Positions 56,932 to 64,000 of a stretch of DNA of 64,000 bases are shown piece by piece. A program made the position numbers and the translations under genes. The notes beneath the pieces were generated by a model. That model saw only the letters and a program-made list of their open reading frames with translations, searched no databases and was not told where the DNA came from. This DNA comes from Stenotrophomonas sp. WZN-1 (GTDB taxonomy: Bacteria > Pseudomonadota > Gammaproteobacteria > Xanthomonadales > Xanthomonadaceae): NCBI RefSeq assembly GCF_002192255.1, contig NZ_CP021768.1, positions 2,250,001 to 2,314,000 on the forward strand, in the 5' to 3' direction. Each line of letters opens with the position of its first letter. Within the stretch, counting starts at the first letter, position 1.

Positions 56932-57852
56932 TCAGAAGTCCCAGAACACCGGCACCCAGCGGAAGGTCTCGCCCTCCAGCGACACCCGGCCCACTGACGG
57001 GAACGGAAGATGCGTGGCCACCAGCATTTCGCCGGTGCCTGCCAGTTCCTTCAGCAGGGCGATGCGGACGCGCGCGGATTCCTCCGGGTCGTGCTCGAAG
57101 CCGTTGTGCCAGTTCGGCTGGTCGAAGCCGACCGCGAACACCGCGTCACCGGCGAAGGTCAGGGCCTGCCCGGCAGACGCCACGCGCACCACGCAGTGGC
57201 CCGGGGTATGCCCACCGGTGCGGCGGGCCGTCACGCCCGGCGCGATCTGCTGTTCGTCCTGGAAGGTGTGCACATAGCTGCTGTACTCGGCCCAGAAGTG
57301 CTTGGCCGTGGCACGCAGCGCATCGGGGAACCCCTGCGGCATGTTGGTGCGGCTGAAGTCCGGCGACTTCCAGAACTCCACCTCCGCCGCGGCCACGTGG
57401 ATCTTCAGGTCCGGGCGCAGCTGTTCCTTCACGCCTTCAACCAGCAGCCCGCCGACGTGGTCCATGTGCATGTGGGTGATCACCACATCGGTGATTTCGC
57501 CCAGGTTGATACCGGCGGCACCGAGGCGGCGGATCAACTGGCCGGCGCGCGGCAGCTGCAGGTCCGGGTCCATGCCCAGGCCGGCATCGATGAGGATGGT
57601 GCGATCACCGCTGTGCACCACCATCACGTTCAATGCCCAGTCGAAGGCATCCTGCGGCAGGTACATCTCTTCGAACCATTCGGCACGGTCGGCGGCCGGA
57701 ACGTTGTGGCCGAGCATCTGGGTGGGCAACGGCAGGACGCCATCGCTGATCACCAGCACTTCGACGTCGCCCACCTTCAGGGCGTAGCGCGAGGGCACCA
57801 GTTCATCGAGGGCGGGGGCAATGGGCGCGGCGGTGTTTTCCAGACTGAACAT
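56932..57852 (-). CDS. MBL-fold metallo-hydrolase
   Basis: A 306-residue metallo-beta-lactamase-fold hydrolase. THMHMDHVGG gives the metal ligands H127, H129, D131 and H132; a later GGHTPGHCVVRV and FAGDAVFAVG supply the other His and Asp, so two metal ions can be held. It resembles the AttM/quorum-quenching or phosphotriesterase-like group, but the substrate cannot be read. The ATG at 57852 begins with MFSLENTAA and follows AGATCCCTC. A 272-bp non-coding stretch with no clear feature precedes it. Confidence 0.83.
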   Translation of the reverse strand: MFSLENTAAPIAPALDELVPSRYALKVGDVEVLVISDGVLPLPTQMLGHNVPAADRAEWFEEMYLPQDAFDWALNVMVVHSGDRTILIDAGLGMDPDLQLPRAGQLIRRLGAAGINLGEITDVVITHMHMDHVGGLLVEGVKEQLRPDLKIHVAAAEVEFWKSPDFSRTNMPQGFPDALRATAKHFWAEYSSYVHTFQDEQQIAPGVTARRTGGHTPGHCVVRVASAGQALTFAGDAVFAVGFDQPNWHNGFEHDPEESARVRIALLKELAGTGEMLVATHLPFPSVGRVSLEGETFRWVPVFWDF

Positions 57853-58124
57853 GAGGGATCTCCACGAAGGGGCATTGGGCGGGCAGCGATGCAAGGCTGG
57901 CGCGAACGATTCCGGGCGCTTTCCCACGGCGCAGGGCGTGGCGTTGCCAAGGCACGGATGCCTGGCAGGCCAGCGCTGCAGGGTTCATGGGAAGACGGGC
58001 CACTGCGCAAGCGGTGGGCCCGGAACACGGCGTGTGCCGTGTGCGATCAGCCTAGGCAGCACACCGTTGCTGCGGTAGGCCCGTGGAGGGGGACGTGATG
58101 TTGCATTCCGGGAAGCAATGCGAA

Positions 58125-58601
58125 TCACATACCCAGGTCAGACAGCCCCGGATGATCATCCGGGCGGCGCCCCAGTGGCCAGTGGAATCTGCGGTCGCTT
58201 TCCTTGATCGGCATGTCGTTGATGCACGAGAAGCGGCGCTGCATCAGGCCATCGGCGCCGAACTCCCAGTTCTCGTTTCCATAGGAGCGGAACCAGTTGC
58301 CGGAGTCGTCATGCCACTCATAGGCGTAGCGCACGGCAATGCGGTTGTCGGTGAAGGCCCATAGCTCCTTGATCAGCCGGTACTCAAGCTCCTTGTTCCA
58401 CTTGCGGGCCAGGAACTGCCGGGCTTCCTCGCGGCCATGGGTGAACTCGGCACGGTTGCGCCACTCGGTGTCCAGCGAATAGGCCAGCGAAACCTTGTCG
58501 GCATCGCGGGTGTTCCAGCCATCTTCGGCAAGGCGCACTTTCTCGATGGCCGATTCACGGGTGAACGGGGGAAGTGGCGGACGGGGCGCTTCAATGGACA
58601 C
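58125..58601 (-). CDS. DUF1348/NTF2-like protein
   Basis: A 158-residue protein of the NTF2-like, DUF1348 group. RFRW-type conserved pieces are [20 protein letters not shown] and [20 protein letters not shown], plus FSCINDMPI near the end. The fold forms a small cone-shaped pocket; function is unknown. The GTG at 58601 is the likely start because GGAGG lies 8 bases upstream and the N-terminus agrees with this. Same strand as the TetR gene. Confidence 0.8.
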   Translation of the reverse strand: MSIEAPRPPLPPFTRESAIEKVRLAEDGWNTRDADKVSLAYSLDTEWRNRAEFTHGREEARQFLARKWNKELEYRLIKELWAFTDNRIAVRYAYEWHDDSGNWFRSYGNENWEFGADGLMQRRFSCINDMPIKESDRRFHWPLGRRPDDHPGLSDLGM

Positions 58602-58662
58602 GGTGGGGCCTCCAATCAAGTGGATGAACGGGGTGCTTCGACGGGTTTTGATGACTCAGGCG

Positions 58663-59232
58663 TCAGTGCCTGGCCTGCTCCAACAACACCGCTGCAACAT
58701 CCCTTGCAGTGTCTGCGGCGTCGTAGTCGCCCATCACGCGCGAGACGGTGATGGCGCCTTCCATGAGAACCAGCAGCTGCCGCGCCAGTGCGGCGGGCTG
58801 CTTGATATCCAGTTGCGTGGTGAGTTCCAGCGTGTAATCCAGCAGCTTCTGCTTGTGATGCCTGGCGATGTGGCGAATCGGATCGTCGGGGTCGCCGACC
58901 TCGCCTGCGGTGTTGATGAAGGCGCAGCCGCGATAGCCCTCGGACTGGAACCACCCCTTGAGCACGGTGAACATGCCGAGGACGCGTGCTTCCGCGGTGT
59001 CGGCCTTGTTGCACTCCTGCTGGAACCAGTCCAGCCAGCCCACGTCGCGCGCGTTCAATGCCGCAGCGGCCACCTGGTCCTTGTTTTCGAAGTGGCGGTA
59101 GATGCTCTTCCGGGCAACGCCGGAGGTCTTCACCAGCAGGTCCATGCCGGTGGCGTGGATTCCGTTCTGGTAGATCAGCGCCTCGGCCGTGGCCAGGATC
59201 TTCTGCGCGGTGTCGGTGCCGGTCTTGTGCAT
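58663..59232 (-). CDS. TetR-family transcription regulator
   Basis: A 189-residue protein. The N-terminal helix-turn-helix (about 8-55) has [20 protein letters not shown] and [20 protein letters not shown]. The C-terminal ligand domain is all-helical. A perfect palindrome (59239-59262) lies 6 bp before the start and is its probable operator, so it should repress itself and the divergent hydrolase gene. The upstream NTF2-like gene (58125-58601) follows it in the same direction. Confidence 0.86.
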   Translation of the reverse strand: MHKTGTDTAQKILATAEALIYQNGIHATGMDLLVKTSGVARKSIYRHFENKDQVAAAALNARDVGWLDWFQQECNKADTAEARVLGMFTVLKGWFQSEGYRGCAFINTAGEVGDPDDPIRHIARHHKQKLLDYTLELTTQLDIKQPAALARQLLVLMEGAITVSRVMGDYDAADTARDVAAVLLEQARH

Positions 59233-59238
59233 GGCTGC

Positions 59239-59262
59239 AAGGTAGAACGACCATTCTACCTT
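59239..59262. promoter_or_regulatory. Palindromic operator for the TetR-family regulator
   Basis: AAGGTAGAA-CGACCA-TTCTACCTT: two perfect 9-bp arms around six bases, located 6 bp from the TetR start and in the divergent promoter region with the alpha/beta hydrolase gene. Size and symmetry suit a TetR dimer site. Confidence 0.7.
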
Positions 59263-59400
59263 GTCAACGGGCAATGGTTGGCGGTTCGTGTGCGCACAAC
59301 CGTGCAAGACGATCTATCAAGAAATCCGGACAGTTCATCACTCAGGCGCCTGATTGCTGGCGCAAAGTACGCCTCACCACCCACACATGAGAGTTCCCGC

Positions 59401-60354
59401 ATGAACACCTTCGCCCGTACCCTGGCCGTTGCCGCCCTCGCCCTCTGGGTCCAGGCTGGCCTGTCCGCGCAGGCCGCCGAACCGGCCAAGCCGGCAGCAG
59501 TCACCGGCATCGCGCGCACCGCCAGCTACATCACCACCGCCGATGGCGTGCAGCTCTACTACAAGGACTGGGGCCCGAAGGACGGCCCGGTCGTCACCTT
59601 CAGCCACGGCTGGCCGCTGAACTCGGACAGCTGGGAATCGCAGATGATCTTCCTGGCCAACCACGGCTACCGCGTCATTGCCCATGACCGTCGTGGCCAC
59701 GGCCGTTCCAGCCAGCCGTGGGATGGCAATGACATGGATCACTACGCCGATGACCTGGCCACGGTGATCAACACGCTCGACCTGCATGACGTCACCCTGG
59801 TGGGCTTCTCCACGGGCGGCGGCGAAGTGGCGCGCTACATCGGCCGCCATGGCACCGGTCGGGTCAAGAAGGCGGTGCTGATCAGCTCGGTGCCGCCGTT
59901 AATGCTGAAGACCGCCGACAACCCCAATGGCCTGCCGATGGAAGTGTTCGATGGCATCCGCAAGGCGCAGATGGACAACCGCGCGCAGCTGTACAAGGAC
60001 ATCCCGTCGGGCCCGTTCTACGGCTTCAATCGCCCGGGCGCGAAGGTGTCGCAGGGGCTGATCGATGCCTGGTGGGCGCAGGGCATGCAGGGTGGCCATA
60101 AGAACACCTACGATTCGATCGCCGCGTTCTCGGCCACCGACTTCCGCGCCGACCTGAAGAAGTTTGATGTGCCGACGCTGGTGATCCACGGTGATGACGA
60201 TCAGATCGTGCCGATCGACATCTCGGGCCGCCAGTCGGCGAAGCTGATCAAGGGCGCCAGGCTGATTGTGTACCCGGGTGCGCCGCATGGCCTGACCGAT
60301 ACCCACAAGGACAAGGTCAACCAGGATCTGCTGACGTTCCTGCAGGAAGAGTAA
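59401..60354 (+). CDS. Exported alpha/beta hydrolase (haloperoxidase/arylesterase-like)
   Basis: A 317-residue hydrolase with a signal peptide ending ALSAQA-like (near residue 26). The oxyanion region is [11 protein letters not shown]. Nucleophile elbow [12 protein letters not shown] (S137), acid in [12 protein letters not shown] and catalytic His in [11 protein letters not shown]. Sequence type is that of the non-haem chloroperoxidase/arylesterase family. A TetR regulator is divergent and probably represses it. Confidence 0.85.
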   Translation: MNTFARTLAVAALALWVQAGLSAQAAEPAKPAAVTGIARTASYITTADGVQLYYKDWGPKDGPVVTFSHGWPLNSDSWESQMIFLANHGYRVIAHDRRGHGRSSQPWDGNDMDHYADDLATVINTLDLHDVTLVGFSTGGGEVARYIGRHGTGRVKKAVLISSVPPLMLKTADNPNGLPMEVFDGIRKAQMDNRAQLYKDIPSGPFYGFNRPGAKVSQGLIDAWWAQGMQGGHKNTYDSIAAFSATDFRADLKKFDVPTLVIHGDDDQIVPIDISGRQSAKLIKGARLIVYPGAPHGLTDTHKDKVNQDLLTFLQEE

Positions 60355-60363
60355 GTCCCCCGA

Positions 60364-60392
60364 GGCTCCGGCATCTCGCCGGAGCCTTTCTT
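60364..60392 (+). terminator. Rho-independent terminator of the hydrolase gene
   Basis: GGCTCCGGC-ATCTC-GCCGGAGCC forms a perfect 9-bp stem, followed by TTTCTT, 10 bp after the hydrolase stop. Confidence 0.85.
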
Positions 60393-60408
60393 CAATTGGG
60401 CCTGCGCC

Positions 60409-63060
60409 TCAACCGCCCTGCCCCAGCTCGCGCGCGAGGAACGGCGCCGTCCTGCTGCCTTTGGCCCGCGCCAGCTGCTGCGGCGTTCCCTTCGCGACGA
60501 TGGTGCCCCCTGCCCCGCCAGCTCCGGGGCCTACATCAATCACCCAGTCCGCCTGCCCGACCGCGCGCATGTCATGCTCGATCATCACCACGGTATTGCC
60601 GGCGTCCACCAGCCGCTGCAGTTGCACCAGCAGCCGGTCCGCGTCGGACGCATGCAGGCCGGTGGTGGGTTCATCCAGCACGTAGAGCGTGCGCCCGCGC
60701 TGGCTGCGCTGCAGTTCGGTGGCCAGCTTGATGCGTTGCGCTTCACCGCCGGAAAGTTCCGTGGCTGGTTGGCCCAGCCGCAGGTAGCCCAGGCCGATTT
60801 CCTGCAGCAACTGCAGCGGCCGGGCGATAGCCTCTTCCCCGCTGAAGAAGGCATGCGCCTGGTCCACCGTCATCTGCAGGACCTCGGCGATGTTGCGGTC
60901 ATTCCACTGCACCTTCAGCGTGGCGTCGTTGTATCGCGCACCGTGGCAGGTGGGGCACGGCGCATAGACGCTGGGCATGAACAGCAGTTCGACGCTGACG
61001 AAACCCTCGCCCTCGCAGGTCTCGCACCGGCCCTTGGCCACGTTGAACGAGAAGCGGCCGGCATCGAAACGGCAGCGGCGCGCGGCCGGTGTTGCGGCGA
61101 ACAGCTTGCGCACGTGATCGAACAGGCCGGTGTAAGTGGCCAGGTTGGAGCGTGGCGTGCGCCCGATCGGCTTCTGGTCGACCTGCACCACCCGCTGGAT
61201 GGCGTCGATATTGCCTGCCAATGTGCCCCGCGTCGTCTCGATCACGGTCGGCCCGTCGGTGGGCGCGCTGTCCGCGCTGTCGTCCGCGGGCTCATGCCCG
61301 AGGTGCAGCAGCAACAGCTCGGGAAGCGCCTGCGCCATCAGGCTGGATTTGCCTGAACCGGAAATGCCGGTCACGGCCGTCAGCAGCCCCAGCGGCACCT
61401 GTGCATCCACGCCCTGCAGGTTGTGGCGGTGGATGCCCTTCAGTTCCAGCCAGCTGCTCGCGTTGCGCTGCCGGCTGGCGGGTGCGGGCACCTGGTCGAA
61501 CAGATACTGCGCCGTGCGCGACTCCTGGACGTGGCGCAGGCCATCGGGCTCGCCACTGTAGAGAACGCGCCCGCCGTGTTCGCCCGCCTGCGGGCCCACA
61601 TCCACCAGCCACTGTGCGCGGCGCATCAGCTCCAGATCGTGTTCAACAACGAACACCGAGTTTCCGCCGTCGCGCAAGCGCTCAAGCGCGTCGTACAGCG
61701 CCTGGCTGTCGGCCGGATGCAGGCCGGCCGAGGGCTCATCAAGCACGTACAACACACCGAACAGCAGCGAGCTGAGCTGGGTGGCCAGCCGCAGGCGCTG
61801 CAGTTCGCCGGCCGACAGGGTTGGCGTGGCGCGGTCCAGCGTGAGGTACCCCAGGCCCAGGTCACGCAGCTGGCGCACCCGCGCCATCACCCCGCCTGCC
61901 AATCGTTGTGCCGCCAGGCGCTTCTCCTCTGACAGGGCGGAGGTCAGCCGCACGTCGGGGGCACCCTCGTGGGTCGCCTGGCCACTCGCGGCCCGACGGG
62001 CGCGATCGCGGGGTGTCGCGCTCCTGCGGGTGCGAGCGCCCTCGCTGTGCGCGCCGAAATCACCTTGTGCGATGGGCTCCAGCAGCGCCGCCAGCTGGTC
62101 CAGCGGCAGCCGCATGAATTCGCCGATATCCACGCCGGCGAAGGTGACCGAGAGTGCCTCCGGCTTCAGGCGCTTTCCGTGGCAGGCCGGGCACAGCCGG
62201 CCTTCCATGTAGCGCGACACGCGCTTGCGCATCAGCGCACTCTGGGTGTTGGCAAAGGTATGCAGCACGTAGCGGCGCGCGCCGGTATAGGTGCCCATGT
62301 AGCTGGGCTCCTGCTTGCGCTTGAGCGCAGCACGCGTCTCTGCGGGCGTGAACCCGGCATAGACGGGCACGCTGGGCGCTTCCTCGGTGAACAGGATCCA
62401 GTCCCGGTCCTTCTTCGGCAACTTCTTCCACGGCACGTCGATGTCGTAGCCCAGCGTGACCAGGATGTCGCGCAGGTTCTGGCCATGCCAGGCCGGCGGC
62501 CAGGAGGCGATGGCGCGCTCGCGGATGCTCAGCGAGGGGTCCGGAACCATCAGCGCTTCGGTCACTTCGTAGACATGCCCCAGGCCGTGGCAGGTGCTGC
62601 AGGCGCCCTGCGGCGTGTTGGGTGAGAAGTCCTCGGCATACAGCATGGGCTGGTTGGCCGGGTACGCCCCCGCACGCGAGTACATCATGCGCACCAGGCT
62701 GGACAGGGTGGTCACGCTGCCCACTGACGAACGCGCATTGCTGGCCCCGCGCTGCTGCTGCAGGGCCACTGCCGGCGGCAGGCCGTCGATGGCGTCCACA
62801 TCCGGCACGCCCGCCTGATCGATCAGGCGCCTGGCATACGGCGCAACGGACTCGAAGTAGCGCCGCTGCGCCTCTGCAAAGACGGTACCGAAGGCCAACG
62901 ATGACTTGCCGGAACCTGATACGCCGGAGAACACCACCAGTGCATTGCGCGGAATGGAGACGTCGACATTCTTGAGGTTGTGTTCGCGCGCACCACGCAC
63001 CTCGACGCAACCGCTGGCGGCGGCAGCGCATGACGATTCACCAAAGGGGGTGTTGGACAT
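60409..63060 (-). CDS. UvrA-like ABC ATPase (UvrA2 type)
   Basis: An 883-residue ABC-type excinuclease subunit. The first Walker A is [14 protein letters not shown], the second GISGSGKSS. Zinc-finger Cys are visible as [34 protein letters not shown] and [16 protein letters not shown] signatures [15 protein letters not shown] and [15 protein letters not shown] are present. It is shorter than the usual UvrA (about 940) and fits UvrA2, which acts in DNA damage or drug tolerance without the UvrB domain. Start ATG 63060. Confidence 0.86.
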   Translation of the reverse strand: MSNTPFGESSCAAAASGCVEVRGAREHNLKNVDVSIPRNALVVFSGVSGSGKSSLAFGTVFAEAQRRYFESVAPYARRLIDQAGVPDVDAIDGLPPAVALQQQRGASNARSSVGSVTTLSSLVRMMYSRAGAYPANQPMLYAEDFSPNTPQGACSTCHGLGHVYEVTEALMVPDPSLSIRERAIASWPPAWHGQNLRDILVTLGYDIDVPWKKLPKKDRDWILFTEEAPSVPVYAGFTPAETRAALKRKQEPSYMGTYTGARRYVLHTFANTQSALMRKRVSRYMEGRLCPACHGKRLKPEALSVTFAGVDIGEFMRLPLDQLAALLEPIAQGDFGAHSEGARTRRSATPRDRARRAASGQATHEGAPDVRLTSALSEEKRLAAQRLAGGVMARVRQLRDLGLGYLTLDRATPTLSAGELQRLRLATQLSSLLFGVLYVLDEPSAGLHPADSQALYDALERLRDGGNSVFVVEHDLELMRRAQWLVDVGPQAGEHGGRVLYSGEPDGLRHVQESRTAQYLFDQVPAPASRQRNASSWLELKGIHRHNLQGVDAQVPLGLLTAVTGISGSGKSSLMAQALPELLLLHLGHEPADDSADSAPTDGPTVIETTRGTLAGNIDAIQRVVQVDQKPIGRTPRSNLATYTGLFDHVRKLFAATPAARRCRFDAGRFSFNVAKGRCETCEGEGFVSVELLFMPSVYAPCPTCHGARYNDATLKVQWNDRNIAEVLQMTVDQAHAFFSGEEAIARPLQLLQEIGLGYLRLGQPATELSGGEAQRIKLATELQRSQRGRTLYVLDEPTTGLHASDADRLLVQLQRLVDAGNTVVMIEHDMRAVGQADWVIDVGPGAGGAGGTIVAKGTPQQLARAKGSRTAPFLARELGQGG

Positions 63061-63240
63061 TTCAGCGTTCCTGCATTCGGTGGGCGGGCCGCGCAATGGG
63101 CGCGCCCGGTAGGCCATTCTCGCTGCTGCGGAGTGAATGGTGTGAGGGCGCAGGAGGCGGAATGCCGCCTTCACCTCCCCTTCCTACGCCGTTGCGCGGC
63201 CAAGGGCTAGCGTGAGGCATCTGCACGATAGGAGGCGATC

Positions 63241-63519
63241 ATGCACCCCGATGTACTTGGCTGGATCGCCACGGCGGTTCTGATGGCGACGTTGATCCGG
63301 CAGATGGTGAAACAGTGGCAGTCGCCGAACCCCGAGGCGGTATCGAAGTGGCTGTTCGTGGGCCAGATGACCGCGTCCGCGCTGTTTACGGTGTACAGCG
63401 CGATGCTGGGCAGCACCGTTTTCGTGGTGACCAATGCGATGTTGCTGTTGACGGCCGTGGTGGGCCAGGTGATGGCCTGGCGCCGTCGTGGCCGACCCCG
63501 AACACCCCCGCCCTGCTGA
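63241..63519 (+). CDS. SemiSWEET/PQ-loop-like small membrane protein
   Basis: A 92-residue protein with three predicted helices (about 5-20, 39-58, 60-82). The segment IRQMVKQWQSPNPEAVSKWL is the PQ-loop-like start of SemiSWEET proteins. Two such units make a sugar transporter. The substrate is not known here. GGAGG precedes the ATG at 63241. Confidence 0.68.
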   Translation: MHPDVLGWIATAVLMATLIRQMVKQWQSPNPEAVSKWLFVGQMTASALFTVYSAMLGSTVFVVTNAMLLLTAVVGQVMAWRRRGRPRTPPPC

Positions 63520-63548
63520 TTGTTAACGCGCTTTGCCTGAAGGCTTGA

Positions 63549-64000
<452 letters not shown>

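Overview
The window is high-GC Gammaproteobacterial DNA, most likely a chromosome of the Stenotrophomonas maltophilia complex. Two GTAG-bounded palindromes (about 41723 and 42873) have the form of the SMAG repeats of that species. The right-hand third (aldehyde oxidoreductase, BLUF, Ohr, SigJ and UvrA2 genes) reads like ordinary Xanthomonadaceae core or shell genome. The species is an inference from gene content, not from a marker gene.

1-18117 is a heavy-metal resistance block. It holds the end of a CPx copper ATPase, a Met/His-rich EF-hand protein, a DUF305 membrane protein, a cytochrome c-FTR1 fusion, a CDF transporter, a czcCBA-type RND operon on the plus strand, and a convergent cus-type RND operon (cusC-cusB-cusA-cusF) on the minus strand. 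The two operons meet at a strong bidirectional hairpin (11190-11219).

18118-23867 is a plasmid- or island-like maintenance region. It holds two KfrA-type coiled-coil DNA-binding proteins, a tyrosine recombinase, a frameshifted DUF4209-like gene, a small membrane protein and a GNAT-like protein. Both kfrA promoters carry a perfect palindrome of the same design (GATAAT-N5-ATTATC).

23875-28509 is the most interesting part: a two-armed, Pycsar-like anti-phage locus transcribed divergently from a 133-bp spacer. The left arm is a canonical Pycsar pair, a class III nucleotide cyclase plus a cyclic-nucleotide-binding/TIR effector. The right arm has overlapping genes for a tandem cyclase with complementary active-site losses, a stand-alone E2 ubiquitin-conjugating-like protein with a Cys-rich tail, and a PycTM-type membrane effector. 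The arrangement resembles the E2-only (type II-short) CBASS systems but is built on a class III cyclase.

28574-33704 is a Tn7-like transposition module (TniQ, TnsC, TnsB, degenerate TnsA-like protein) with a credible right end at 33704. 33705-39455 holds a membrane protein, a DUF4124 gene, a truncated and frameshifted traX remnant, and a 1240-residue Mrr-like/repeat/PIN-like protein that looks like another defence gene.

39686-64000 is chromosomal backbone: small envelope proteins with SMAG repeats, a mocA-paoD-paoC-paoB-paoA aldehyde oxidoreductase operon (minus strand), a PAS histidine kinase with a receiver protein, a BLUF photosensor, Ohr, NmrA-like/LysR genes, an AhpD-cupin-SigJ cluster, an MBL-fold hydrolase, a TetR/alpha-beta hydrolase pair, UvrA2, a SemiSWEET-like protein and the start of an iron permease. 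No rRNA, tRNA or CRISPR array was recognised.
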